A DNA stretch of 64,000 nt from Streptomyces sp. RKAG293 (lineage in GTDB: Bacteria > Actinomycetota > Actinomycetes > Streptomycetales > Streptomycetaceae): contig NZ_JAJOZB010000001.1 of the NCBI RefSeq assembly GCF_023701745.1, positions 1,426,001 through 1,490,000 on the forward strand, in the 5' to 3' direction. Numbering within the stretch: the first letter of the stretch is position 1; every line of letters starts with the position of its first letter. Shown piece after piece: positions 19,632 through 27,585 of this stretch. The position numbers and the translations under genes are program-made. The notes under the pieces are model-generated. The model was not told the DNA's origin and searched no databases. It saw nothing but the letters and a program-made list of their open reading frames with translations.

Positions 19632-19666
19632 GGGACGTTCGGCCCGTTCGCCGGGACTGCGAGCCC
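19632..19666 (+). promoter_or_regulatory. DevR/OsdR-like boxes upstream of DoxX gene
   Basis: GGGAC-GTTC-GGCCC (19632-19645) and a poorer GGGAC-TGCG-AGCCC (19653-19666) lie 85-120 bp ahead of the DoxX start. They are spaced 21 bp. A further half-match in reverse orientation sits near 19609-19622. Confidence 0.5.
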
Positions 19667-19751
19667 CTGGGGTCCCGGCCCCTGGAACGGCACATTGAGA
19701 CCGGACGCGGTTGCCGCGTCACTCCTCCAAGTCCCGGAAGGGATGGCCATC

Positions 19752-20375
19752 ATGGCAGTCCACGAGCACCCGCAGCAGCACACCGGGTTCCACCTGCCGT
19801 CACGGCACAGGGCCGGTGCGGCAGCGGTGTCCGGTACGTCGCCCGCACTGGCGGTCACGTCGACCGGCGCTCGCGTCCTCGCCGGGATCCGGGTCCTGAC
19901 CGGGTTCATCTTCCTGTGGGCCTTCCTCGACAAGGCGTTCGGCTGGGGTTACGCGACCTCGTCGGGCAAGGGCTGGGTCGACGGCGGCTCGCCGACGAAG
20001 GGCTTCCTCAGCGGGGTCTCCGCAGGTCCCATGGAGTCCACGTTCCATTCCTGGGCGGGCGCCGGCTGGGCGAACTGGCTGTTCATGCTCGGTCTGCTGA
20101 GCATCGGAGTGGCCCTGACGGCCGGGGTCGCACTGCGGTTCGCCGCCGTGGCGGGCACGGCCATGATGGGGCTGATGTGGATGGCGGAATGGCCGCCGGC
20201 CCGGCATGCTTCCGACGGCTCGCTGAGCATGTCCAGCAACCCGCTCGTCGACTACCACCTGCTGTACGCGGCCGTCATGATCGCGCTCGCCGTCGCCTCC
20301 GCCGGCACCGTCTGGGGCCTCGGCCGGATCTGGGCCCGCCTGCCGGTCGTCCGCGACCACCGCTGGCTGCTCTGA
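19752..20375 (+). CDS. DoxX-like membrane protein
   Basis: 207 aa from ATG 19752 (GGAAGGG nine bases upstream; ATG 19743 lies against the Shine-Dalgarno). Four hydrophobic segments are visible: LAGIRVLTGFIFLWAFLDKA, WLFMLGLLSIGVALTAGVAL, FAAVAGTAMMGLMWMAEW and LLYAAVMIALAVASAGTVWG. The arrangement, with a WAFLDK motif at the end of the first helix and a loop ending in NPLVDYHLLYA, is that of DoxX/DoxD-type proteins (thiosulfate:quinone oxidoreductase subunit-like). The electron donor cannot be deduced. It probably belongs to the box-controlled gene set. Confidence 0.8.
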   Translation: MAVHEHPQQHTGFHLPSRHRAGAAAVSGTSPALAVTSTGARVLAGIRVLTGFIFLWAFLDKAFGWGYATSSGKGWVDGGSPTKGFLSGVSAGPMESTFHSWAGAGWANWLFMLGLLSIGVALTAGVALRFAAVAGTAMMGLMWMAEWPPARHASDGSLSMSSNPLVDYHLLYAAVMIALAVASAGTVWGLGRIWARLPVVRDHRWLL

Positions 20376-20405
20376 CACCCACCCGAGCCGGCCGCCCCAC
20401 CCCGT

Positions 20406-20440
20406 CCACCCCACCCCACCCCACCCCACCCCACCCCACC
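20406..20440. repeat. Pentanucleotide microsatellite, seven CCACC units
   Basis: Seven uninterrupted CCACC units occupy the gap between the DoxX and HAD genes. Slippage here could vary the spacing in this intergenic region. No function is evident. Confidence 0.8.
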
Positions 20441-20482
20441 CCGTCCGGCCCGCCGCGTCGCATGACGTGCCGGGCCGGACGG
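20441..20482 (+). terminator. Hairpin after DoxX gene
   Basis: A perfect 12-bp stem (CCGTCCGGCCCG with its complement) and an 18-base loop sit between the DoxX stop and the HAD Shine-Dalgarno. It could act as a terminator or processing site. Confidence 0.5.
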
Positions 20483-20514
20483 GCGTTGTCCCGACCGAAC
20501 CAGGAGGCACCACC

Positions 20515-21345
20515 ATGGCCGTACCTGAGACCGCCGGCCGCAGCGCCGGGCAGACGCCTGTCCGTCCGGGACGGAACACCGCCACGGCCCCGGCCGCCAT
20601 GCTCGGACCGGCCCTGCGGTCGGTGCGGGCTGTGGTGTTCGACACCGACGGGGTGATCACCGATTCGGCCCGGGTGCACGCCGCCGCATGGCGGACCGCC
20701 TTCGATGCCTGCCTGCGGGCAGCGGGACACGACCACCCGTTCGACCCGGTGGAGGACTATCGGCGCTATGTCGACGGCAGGAACCGGCTCGACGGCGCGG
20801 CCGCCTTCCTCGCCTCGCGCGACCTGCGGCTTCCCCTGGGCGACCCCGACGACCCGCCCGGAACGGGCACCGTGCAGGCGGTCGCCGCCCGCAAGGAGCA
20901 GCTGTTCACGCGGCAGTTGCGTGCGGGGGGCATCGCCGCCTGGCCGGGCACCGTACGGGTGCTGCACGCGCTGCACGCCGCCGGCGTCCCGTGCGCCGCG
21001 GTCTCCGCTTCCCGCCACGCGCCCGAACTCCTCGCGGGCGCGGGCGTACGGGAGTTGTTCCGGACCGTGGTGGACGGCAAGGAGGCGGCCCGGTTGAAAC
21101 TGGCGGGAAAACCCGACCCGGCACTGTTCCTGGAAGCCGCCCGGCGGCTGGGCGTACCGGCATCGGAAGCGGCGGTGATCGAGGACGCGCTGGCCGGTGT
21201 GGAAGCGGGCCGCCGCGGCGGCTTCGGCCTGGTGGTCGGCGTCGACCGCACCGCAGGACCGACCAGCGCCACCGACCTGCGCGAGCACGGCGCGAGCATC
21301 GTCGTCCGCGACCTGGCCGAACTGCTGACCGGCGGGGAGAACTGA
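20515..21345 (+). CDS. HAD hydrolase, beta-phosphoglucomutase family
   Basis: 276 aa from ATG 20515 (CAGGAGG upstream). HAD motif I is VVFDTDGVITD (nucleophile Asp43, acid/base Asp45). Motif II is the SAS in CAAVSASRHA. The motif III Lys is in GKPDPALFLEAAR, and motif IV is AVIEDALAGVEAGR. The cap region resembles beta-phosphoglucomutase. The gene ends 2 bases before the GH65 phosphorylase start. Such pairs release beta-glucose-1-phosphate from an alpha-glucoside and convert it to glucose-6-phosphate without spending ATP. About 35 N-terminal residues precede the domain and look disordered. Confidence 0.85.
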   Translation: MAVPETAGRSAGQTPVRPGRNTATAPAAMLGPALRSVRAVVFDTDGVITDSARVHAAAWRTAFDACLRAAGHDHPFDPVEDYRRYVDGRNRLDGAAAFLASRDLRLPLGDPDDPPGTGTVQAVAARKEQLFTRQLRAGGIAAWPGTVRVLHALHAAGVPCAAVSASRHAPELLAGAGVRELFRTVVDGKEAARLKLAGKPDPALFLEAARRLGVPASEAAVIEDALAGVEAGRRGGFGLVVGVDRTAGPTSATDLREHGASIVVRDLAELLTGGEN

Positions 21346-21347
21346 CG

Positions 21348-23780
21348 ATGTCCGACTGGACTTGGAGTTACGAGGGATACGACCCGGCGCAGGAGCGGCT
21401 GCGCGAATCGCTGTGCACCCTCGGCAACGGCTACTTCGCCACCCGTGGCGCCGCACCCGAGGCGACAGCGGGCACCGCGCACTATCCGGGTACCTACGCG
21501 GCCGGCTGCTACAACCGGCTGACGTCGACCGTAGCGGGACGGACGGTCGAGAACGAGGACATCGTCAACCTGCCGAACTGGTTGCCGCTGCGCTTCCGCG
21601 CCCGCGACGCGACCTCCGACACGGATTCCGACACGGATCCCGACAGCGATACCGCGCCCGGCCCCTGGCTCTCCCCGGGCGACGGTGCACTTCTGGAATA
21701 CGGGCAGGTCCTGGATCTGCGTCGCGGCACCTTGACGCGACGGATGCGGCTGTGTGACGCGCAGGGTCGCCGGATCACCGTCGTGCAGTCCCGACTCGTG
21801 CACATGGGCGATCCGCATCTGGCCGCCCTGCGAACGGAGTTCACCGCCGAAGGCTGGGCGGGCGAGCTGGAGGTGGAATCCGCCCTCGACGGTGACATCA
21901 CCAACTCGGGTGTCGACCGCTATCGCGATCTGAACGGCCGGCACCTCGGCCGCTGGCACACCGGCACCGCCGGGCCGAACACCGTATGGCTGGAATGCCG
22001 CACCACCGCCTCCGACATCCTCATCGCGATGGCCGCCCGTACCCAGGTGACCGGCAGCATCCCCGCCTCGGTCCGGCTCGTCACCGGAGACCGCACCGCC
22101 ACCCATGCGCTGACGCTGCCCATCGGGCCCGACGCCCCTGTCATCGTCGAGAAGACCGTCGCGCTGCACACCTCGCGCGACCCGGCGATCAGCGATCCGC
22201 TGCACGCGGCCATCGGCCGGGTACAGCAGGCCGGTGACTTCACCGCGTTGCTCGCGTCCCACGAAGCCGCGTGGGAGCGCCTGTGGCAGCGGGCGGAGCT
22301 GGAGGTGCCGGGCGAGGCCGGAGACGTACTGCTGCTGCATCTGTTCCATGTGCTGCAGACCCTCTCCCCGCACACGGCCGATCTCGATGTGGGCGTGCCG
22401 GCCCGCGGGTTGCACGGTGAGGCCTACCGCGGCCACGTGTTCTGGGACGAGTTGTTCGTCCTGCCCTTCCTGAACCTGCACCTTCCGGAGGTCTCCCGGG
22501 CCCTGTTGTCCTACCGCTACCGGCGGCTGGGCCAGGCGTGCCGCTCGGCGACCGCGGCCGGCCGGACCGGTGCCATGTATCCGTGGCAGAGCGGCAGCGA
22601 CGGCCGCGAGGAGACCCAGACGCTGCATCTGAACCCCCGCTCAGGGCGGTGGCTGCCCGATCACTCACGGCTCCAGCACCATGTCGGCTCGGCGATCGCC
22701 TACAACGTCGTGCAGTACTGCCAGGCCAGCGGGGACACCGAGTTCCTGCACACGGCGGGCGCCGAGATGCTGCTGCAGATCGCCCGCTTCTGGGCGAACA
22801 GCGCGGTCTGGGACGACGAATACGGCCGCTACCGGATCCGTGGTGTGGTCGGCCCGGACGAATACCACGACGCGTACCCCGGTGCCGCAGAGCCGGGGCT
22901 CGACGACAACGCGTACACCAATGTGACGGCCGCCTGGGTGCTGACCCGCGCTCTGGAACTCGCCGAGGGCCTGCCGGCTCCGCGCCGCCAAGCGCTGTTC
23001 GAGCGCATCGCGCTGGACGCGGGAGAACTCAAGCTCTGGGAGGACGTCTCGCACCGGCTGCGGGTGCCTTTCCACCGCGGGGTCATCAGCCAGTTCGAGG
23101 GCTACGGCGACCTCGCCGAACTGGACTGGGACGCCTACCGGGCCCGGCACGGCGACATCCGGCGCCTCGACCGGATCCTGGAGGCCGAGGGCGACACCGT
23201 CAACGCGTACCAGGCGTCGAAGCAGGCCGATGTGCTGATGCTCGGCTACCTCTTCTCCCCGGCCGAACTCACCACACTCTTCCGACGGCTCGGGTACGGC
23301 CTCGACGACGAGATGTGGCGCACGACCGTCGACCACTACCTGCGCAGAACGAGCCACGGTTCGACACTCAGCGGACTGGTCCACGGATGGGTACTGGCCC
23401 GCGCCCGCCGCGCCGGCGCCTGGAAGTACTGCCAGGAGGCGCTCACCGGAGACGTGGCCGACCTTCAGGGCGGCACCACCGCCGAGGGCATACATCTGGG
23501 CGCCATGGCCGGCACACTCGACCTCGTCCAGCGCGGCCTGACCGGACTGGAGGTCCACGGGGACGAGCTGTCACTCGACCCGGCGCCGCTCCCGGAACTG
23601 TCGGAATACCGTCTCTCCATCCGCTACCTCAGTCACTGGGGGATTGGACTGACGATGCACGCCGGGAGCCTGAGCATCAGCGTTCCGCCCTCGGACGAGC
23701 CTCCTGTCCGCATCCGGCTCGGGGGCCGCTCCCTCACCATCGCCCCGGGCACCTCCCGCATTCTCCCCCTCTCCGACTGA
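21348..23780 (+). CDS. Glycoside hydrolase family 65 disaccharide phosphorylase
   Basis: 810 aa. The N-terminal beta-sandwich includes RESLCTLGNGYFATRGAAPE. The (alpha/alpha)6 catalytic domain includes GHVFWDELFVLPFLNLHLPE, MYPWQSGSDGREETQ, VVGPDEYHD and KQADVLMLGYLF. The Glu of GPDEYH (about residue 505) is the family's general acid. Length and motifs fit trehalose, maltose, kojibiose or nigerose phosphorylases. The substrate cannot be told from the sequence. It is coupled to the preceding HAD mutase-like gene. In this island it could provide ATP-free glucose-phosphate from stored trehalose, which is inference. An Asp/Ser/Thr-rich insert lies near residues 88-102. Confidence 0.9.
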   Translation: MSDWTWSYEGYDPAQERLRESLCTLGNGYFATRGAAPEATAGTAHYPGTYAAGCYNRLTSTVAGRTVENEDIVNLPNWLPLRFRARDATSDTDSDTDPDSDTAPGPWLSPGDGALLEYGQVLDLRRGTLTRRMRLCDAQGRRITVVQSRLVHMGDPHLAALRTEFTAEGWAGELEVESALDGDITNSGVDRYRDLNGRHLGRWHTGTAGPNTVWLECRTTASDILIAMAARTQVTGSIPASVRLVTGDRTATHALTLPIGPDAPVIVEKTVALHTSRDPAISDPLHAAIGRVQQAGDFTALLASHEAAWERLWQRAELEVPGEAGDVLLLHLFHVLQTLSPHTADLDVGVPARGLHGEAYRGHVFWDELFVLPFLNLHLPEVSRALLSYRYRRLGQACRSATAAGRTGAMYPWQSGSDGREETQTLHLNPRSGRWLPDHSRLQHHVGSAIAYNVVQYCQASGDTEFLHTAGAEMLLQIARFWANSAVWDDEYGRYRIRGVVGPDEYHDAYPGAAEPGLDDNAYTNVTAAWVLTRALELAEGLPAPRRQALFERIALDAGELKLWEDVSHRLRVPFHRGVISQFEGYGDLAELDWDAYRARHGDIRRLDRILEAEGDTVNAYQASKQADVLMLGYLFSPAELTTLFRRLGYGLDDEMWRTTVDHYLRRTSHGSTLSGLVHGWVLARARRAGAWKYCQEALTGDVADLQGGTTAEGIHLGAMAGTLDLVQRGLTGLEVHGDELSLDPAPLPELSEYRLSIRYLSHWGIGLTMHAGSLSISVPPSDEPPVRIRLGGRSLTIAPGTSRILPLSD

Positions 23781-23785
23781 CCGTT

Positions 23786-24084
23786 TTCGGGACCCCGGAC
23801 CTCGCCGTGAACCAGGACGTCGGCGGGGAACCGGCGGAGCAGAAGAAGACCGCGCCGGCCGACGCGCTGCGTCCGTGGCGGGAGAAGTTCCCCGGCGTGG
23901 AGGTCACCGCACAGGCGGGACCGGCCGGGCCTCCCACCATCTGGTGGACTCCGCGCGCAGCGCGGACCTGGTCGTCGTCGGCCGGCGCACCCGCACGCCG
24001 GAGATCGGCGCGCACATCGGCTCCGTCACTCACGCCGTGCTGCACCCCGCCGCCGTTCCGGTCGCCGTCGTCCCGCACGACTGA
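23786..24084 (+). pseudogene. Universal stress protein fragment with frameshift
   Basis: Right after the GH65 gene one frame reads ADALRPWREKFPGVEVTAQA, and a second frame continues ASHHLVDSARSADLVVVGRR, then IGSVTHAVLHPAAVPVAVVP and a stop. Joined with one frameshift near 23925, these are the C-terminal half of a USP domain, including the ATP-loop tail G-S-V-T-H-A-V-L-H. The N-terminal domain is missing. It is probably a dead relic of a fifth USP gene of this island. Confidence 0.7.
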
Positions 24085-24120
24085 GCACGACTGAGCACGG
24101 CTGAGCACGGCTGAGCACGT
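24081..24120. repeat. Four tandem 10-bp repeats
   Basis: CTGAGCACG plus one variable base is repeated four times without interruption. The first copy contains the stop codon of the USP fragment. It lies just upstream of the two-box operator of the next gene. Confidence 0.85.
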
Positions 24121-24137
24121 CCGCCCGGTGGTGCCCA

Positions 24138-24171
24138 GGGCCATGTGGCCCTGGTGCGGGACGTGCGGCCC
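24138..24171 (+). promoter_or_regulatory. Two DevR/OsdR-like boxes, 20 bp apart
   Basis: GGGCC-ATGT-GGCCC (24138-24151, inside an 18-base near-palindrome CAGGGCCATGTGGCCCTG) and GGGAC-GTGC-GGCCC (24158-24171) start 20 bp apart. They lie about 190-220 bp ahead of the pyridoxamine-oxidase-like gene. This is the clearest two-box arrangement in the window. Confidence 0.6.
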
Positions 24172-24307
24172 TATCGTGTGCGGGCGTCATGAGGAAGCAT
24201 GGTCAGTGGGCGACTGTGCACAACGCTTCTGGCCCGACCGGGAGACCGTTCCCGGTCCCTGGCCCGACTCGCACTCGTGGTTGCACAGCGCCCATATCAC
24301 CGCACGG

Positions 24308-24321
24308 GGGCCGATCGGCCC
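24308..24321 (+). promoter_or_regulatory. Perfectly palindromic DevR/OsdR-like box
   Basis: GGGCC-GATC-GGCCC is a perfect 14-bp palindrome 36 bases ahead of the start at 24357. It could be a third site for the same regulator or a repressing site over the leader. Confidence 0.4.
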
Positions 24322-24356
24322 GCCATGATCACATGGGCGGTATTGAGGACGGAACG

Positions 24357-24815
24357 ATGCACCGGCACAACGGATTTCGGGAGCTGGATCGCGGGGAGAG
24401 CCTGCGTCTGCTGTCTCTGGTGACGATCGGCCGGGTCATCTACACCGAGGATGCCCTGCCCACCGTTCTGCCGGTGCACTTCCTCCTGGACCCGGACGGT
24501 GCCGTGCTGTTCCAGGCGTCCGCCGCATCGCACATGGCCCGCGCGGTGCGGGGTGCGGTGGTCGCGTTCGAGGCGGACCACTTCGACGAGGCGGGCCACA
24601 CCGGTTGGAGTGTGGTGGTCACCGGCCGGGCTTCCGTGGTCACCAACCCGGTGAAGGAAGCGCGGTTGCGGTCGAGCGGTCCGCGGCCGTGGCTGGGGAC
24701 GGATGACGGAGTCTTCATCCATGTCGAACCCGAACTCGTCGCAGGGCGCGTCGTGGACGGAAATGGCTACGTTCCGGCGGAGCGGGTCCAGTTGTCTCCC
24801 GCCGATATGCCCTGA
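24357..24815 (+). CDS. Pyridoxamine 5'-phosphate oxidase-fold protein
   Basis: 152 aa from ATG 24357 (GAGGACGGA upstream; longer in-frame starts run through the operator boxes). The split-barrel pattern is SLVTIGRVIYTEDALPTVLP, LLDPDGAVLFQAS, VVAFEADHFDEAGHTGWSVV, VTGRASVVT and FIHVEPELVAGRVV. This is the pyridoxamine-oxidase/F420-FMN-binding family that is common next to USP and DevR genes in actinobacteria. The cofactor (FMN, F420 or heme) cannot be assigned. It may be a redox or flavin-binding stress protein. It converges on the kinase gene. Confidence 0.85.
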   Translation: MHRHNGFRELDRGESLRLLSLVTIGRVIYTEDALPTVLPVHFLLDPDGAVLFQASAASHMARAVRGAVVAFEADHFDEAGHTGWSVVVTGRASVVTNPVKEARLRSSGPRPWLGTDDGVFIHVEPELVAGRVVDGNGYVPAERVQLSPADMP

Positions 24816-24852
24816 CGGAGGCGAGCGCCGGCAGGAAGCCGGTCGGGATCGG

Positions 24853-26568
24853 CTATTCCGCCTTGACCGGCACCTGCCAGACGAGGGTCGTCCCGCCGTC
24901 CGGCGGGCAGACCAACTCCATGTCCCCGCCCAGCTGCAGCGCGCGCTCCCGCATGTTCCGCAGGCCGTTGCCGTTCCGTTCCGCCGGGAGCCCGACGCCG
25001 TTGTCGGTCGTCGTGAGGACGACGTGCCGGCCGTCGGTCTCCAGGGCCACCTGCACGCGGGTGGCGTGGGCGTGCTTCGCGACGTTGCTGAGCGACTCGG
25101 CCAGCACCGCCATCACATGGTCGGCGACCTCCCGCGGCACCTGGGTGTCGAGCAGCCCTTCCATCCGCACGCTCGGAGTGAAGCCGAGGACCGCGGAGGC
25201 ATCGGATGCGGCACGCACCGTACGGGCCCGGAGGGTGTGTTCGGCGCCGGTCTCACGGGACCGCAGACCGAAGATGGTCGATCGGATGATCTTGATGGTC
25301 TCGTCCAGATCGTCGACAGCGCGCCGGACCCGCTCCGAGGCCTCGGGGTGCTCGATGAAGCGGCCCGCGCTCTGCAGCGTCATCCCGGTGGCGAAGAGGC
25401 GCTGGATCGCGAGGTCGTGCAGATCACGGGCGATCCGGTCCCGGTCCTCCAGCAGCGCGATCTGCTCGGCGTCGGTACGCCGTTCGGCCAGCTCCATCGC
25501 CACCGCCGCCTGCCCGGCGAACCCTTGCAGCGGCTCGATCTCCTCATCGGTGAAGGCCGTCCCGCCCGCCGCGCGGACCAACAGCAGTACGCCACGCGGG
25601 CCGTCACCCGTACCGATGGGGACCGCGACCGCGGCCTCCAGCCGGTCATTGCGCGGCACGTCCGTGCGGACCGACTCGTCCAGGTTGATGTTCTCGCTGG
25701 TCACGGGCCTCCCGGAGGAGAAGGCGGCACCCACGAGGCTGCCCTCGACCGGCACGACCAGACCGCGCAGCGCGGGCGCGTCCCGCCCGATGACGAGTTC
25801 GACGGAGAGCGCCGCCGCGTCGTCCACGGGCAGCGCGACGAGGGCCAGCTCCGCGCCGGTGATCTCGCGGGCGCGTTCGGCGATGAGGCTGATGACCGCG
25901 CTGCGCGGACTGCCGGCCATGAGCGTGTGGGTGATCTCCGCGTTGGCCTGGAGCCACCGCTCGCGCCGCCTGGACTCCTCGTACAGCCGCGCGTTGTCGA
26001 TCGCCACCCCGGCGGCCACAGCCAGCGTGGCCAGGACGGACTCGTCCTCGGCGTCGAACTGCCCACCGCCGCGCTTCTCCGTCAGATACAGATTGCCGAA
26101 GACGTGGTCGCGCACCCGGATCGGTACCCCCAGGAAGGAGTCCATCGGCGGGTGGTTCGGCGGAAAACCGTACGAGGAGGGGTGATCGGAGATCCGCGGC
26201 AGCCGCAACGGGTGCGGATCGCGGATCAGCACACCCAGGATTCCGTGCCCCGACGGGTAGGCGCCGATCGCCGTGATCTGCTCGGGCGTGAAACCGACGG
26301 TCAGGAACTCGGCGAGCCGCTCGCCGTCCGGCCCGATCACGCCCAGCGCCGCGTACTCGGCCTTCACCAGCACGGCCGCCGCCTCGACGATATTGCGCAG
26401 CACCTGCTCCAGATCCAGCTCACGCCCGACGGAGAGCACCGCCTCCAGCAGGCCGCGGACCTGGTCCCGGGTGCCGCGCGCCACGTCCAGCCGGCTCTGC
26501 AACTCCTCGAGAAGCTCATCGAGCCGCACCTGCGGAGACTGCCCGAGGCCCTCGTCGACGTTATCCAC
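24853..26568 (-). CDS. DevS/OsdK-like GAF-GAF sensor histidine kinase
   Basis: 571 aa from GTG 26568, with GGAGG 7 bases upstream. GAF-A (residues about 50-195) contains SGHGILGVLIRDPHPLRLP and FPPNHPPMDSFLGVPIRVRD. GAF-B is about 215-362. HisKA_3 has DRDRIARDLHDLAIQRLFAT with phospho-acceptor His384. The HATPase domain has the N-box LAESLSNVAKHAHA and G-box DNGVGLPAERNGNGLRNM. The layout is that of DevS/DosT of mycobacteria and OsdK of S. coelicolor. DevS holds heme in GAF-A. The His139 of NHPPM lies in the right region to be its ligand, but that needs an alignment. There are no membrane segments. It is divergent from the response regulator gene with a box between them. Confidence 0.9.
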   Translation of the reverse strand: MDNVDEGLGQSPQVRLDELLEELQSRLDVARGTRDQVRGLLEAVLSVGRELDLEQVLRNIVEAAAVLVKAEYAALGVIGPDGERLAEFLTVGFTPEQITAIGAYPSGHGILGVLIRDPHPLRLPRISDHPSSYGFPPNHPPMDSFLGVPIRVRDHVFGNLYLTEKRGGGQFDAEDESVLATLAVAAGVAIDNARLYEESRRRERWLQANAEITHTLMAGSPRSAVISLIAERAREITGAELALVALPVDDAAALSVELVIGRDAPALRGLVVPVEGSLVGAAFSSGRPVTSENINLDESVRTDVPRNDRLEAAVAVPIGTGDGPRGVLLLVRAAGGTAFTDEEIEPLQGFAGQAAVAMELAERRTDAEQIALLEDRDRIARDLHDLAIQRLFATGMTLQSAGRFIEHPEASERVRRAVDDLDETIKIIRSTIFGLRSRETGAEHTLRARTVRAASDASAVLGFTPSVRMEGLLDTQVPREVADHVMAVLAESLSNVAKHAHATRVQVALETDGRHVVLTTTDNGVGLPAERNGNGLRNMRERALQLGGDMELVCPPDGGTTLVWQVPVKAE

Positions 26569-26737
26569 CGATATGCCTCCAGGTGCATGGTGAGAGGACG
26601 GAGGCCTACCTTCCCAGCCCCTTCCACCGTACTCGCCCCAGTGCGCCGCAAGGCCGCCCGCGGGCGCCAGCTGCTGTGCCAGGGCTCCGAAGGGCGGAGA
26701 ATGGGAGGTATGCGGTGGCGGTGATGCCTTGGGATCA

Positions 26738-26751
26738 GGGCCACCTGGCCC
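26738..26751. promoter_or_regulatory. DevR/OsdR-like box between kinase and regulator genes
   Basis: GGGCC-ACCT-GGCCC sits within an 18-base near-palindrome (26736-26753), about 100 bp upstream of the response-regulator start and 170 bp from the kinase start. The position fits autoregulation of both divergent genes. Confidence 0.55.
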
Positions 26752-26849
26752 TGGTACCGCCGTGCGGGGAGCCGCAGACTGATCGGTGAGCGCGGTTCGG
26801 GACCTGTCCGCTGGACGGAGCATCCCGGCGCAGGATTCAGGAGCTCTTG

Positions 26850-27563
26850 ATGTCCGACAGCGACCCTCCCACTCCCGCGGCCGGGATCACGGTCTTCCTC
26901 CTCGACGACCACGAAGTGGTGCGGCGGGGGGTGCGTGACCTGCTGGACGACGAACCGGACATCACAGTGATCGGCGAGGCCGGCACCGTGGAGCAAGCCC
27001 TCATCCGTATTCCCGCGCTGCGCCCGCGGGTCGCTGTGCTGGATGTGCGGCTGCCGGACGGTGACGGAGTGACGGTCTGCCGGGAACTGCGCTCCCGGAT
27101 GCCCGATCTTGCCTGCCTGATGCTCACGTCCTTCGACGACGAGGAGGCGCTGCTCGACGCGATCATGGCCGGCGCCTCGGGGTTCGTGCTGAAACAGATC
27201 CGCGGCTCCGACCTGGTCTCGGCCGTCCGCACCGTCGCCTCCGGACAGTCGACGCTCGACCCCAGCGCCGCGGCCAGGCTGATGGCCAAGCTGCGCGGCG
27301 CGGAGGAACCGGCACCGGAAGCGGTGGCACTGCCCAGCCTGACCGAACGGGAGCGGGAGATCCTGGCGCTGGTCGGCGAAGGACTGACCAACCGGCAGAT
27401 CGGACAGCGGCTCTACCTCGCGGAGAAGACCGTCAAGAACCACATCTCCCGGCTGCTCGCCAAGCTGGGGGTGGAACGGCGCGTCCAGGCCGCCGTGATC
27501 GCGACCCAGGCCCAGGACCGCCTGAACCAGGAAGGCCAACACGGCGCCGGACACCGGCGGTGA
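26850..27563 (+). CDS. DevR/OsdR-like NarL-family response regulator
   Basis: 237 aa from ATG 26850 (AGGAG six bases upstream). The receiver begins [20 protein letters not shown]. The phospho-acceptor Asp65 is in [13 protein letters not shown], the switch Thr/Ser region is [16 protein letters not shown], and Lys is in [13 protein letters not shown]. The LuxR-type HTH is [20 protein letters not shown] followed by [20 protein letters not shown]. The TVKNH recognition helix is that of the DevR/NarL class. It most likely controls this island through the GGG(A/C)C-N4-GGCCC boxes when phosphorylated by the adjacent kinase. USP genes follow directly downstream. Confidence 0.9.
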   Translation: MSDSDPPTPAAGITVFLLDDHEVVRRGVRDLLDDEPDITVIGEAGTVEQALIRIPALRPRVAVLDVRLPDGDGVTVCRELRSRMPDLACLMLTSFDDEEALLDAIMAGASGFVLKQIRGSDLVSAVRTVASGQSTLDPSAAARLMAKLRGAEEPAPEAVALPSLTEREREILALVGEGLTNRQIGQRLYLAEKTVKNHISRLLAKLGVERRVQAAVIATQAQDRLNQEGQHGAGHRR

Positions 27564-27585
27564 CCCCCGCGAAGCGGAGGAGATC

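Noticed and set aside
20406-20440. CCACC repeat array considered as a CRISPR-like or origin repeat
   Set aside because: Units are contiguous 5-mers with no spacers and no associated genes. It is a simple microsatellite.
24703-26724. Plus-strand reading opposite the sensor kinase
   Set aside because: Shadow of the kinase gene. The minus strand shows HisKA_3, HATPase and GAF motifs.
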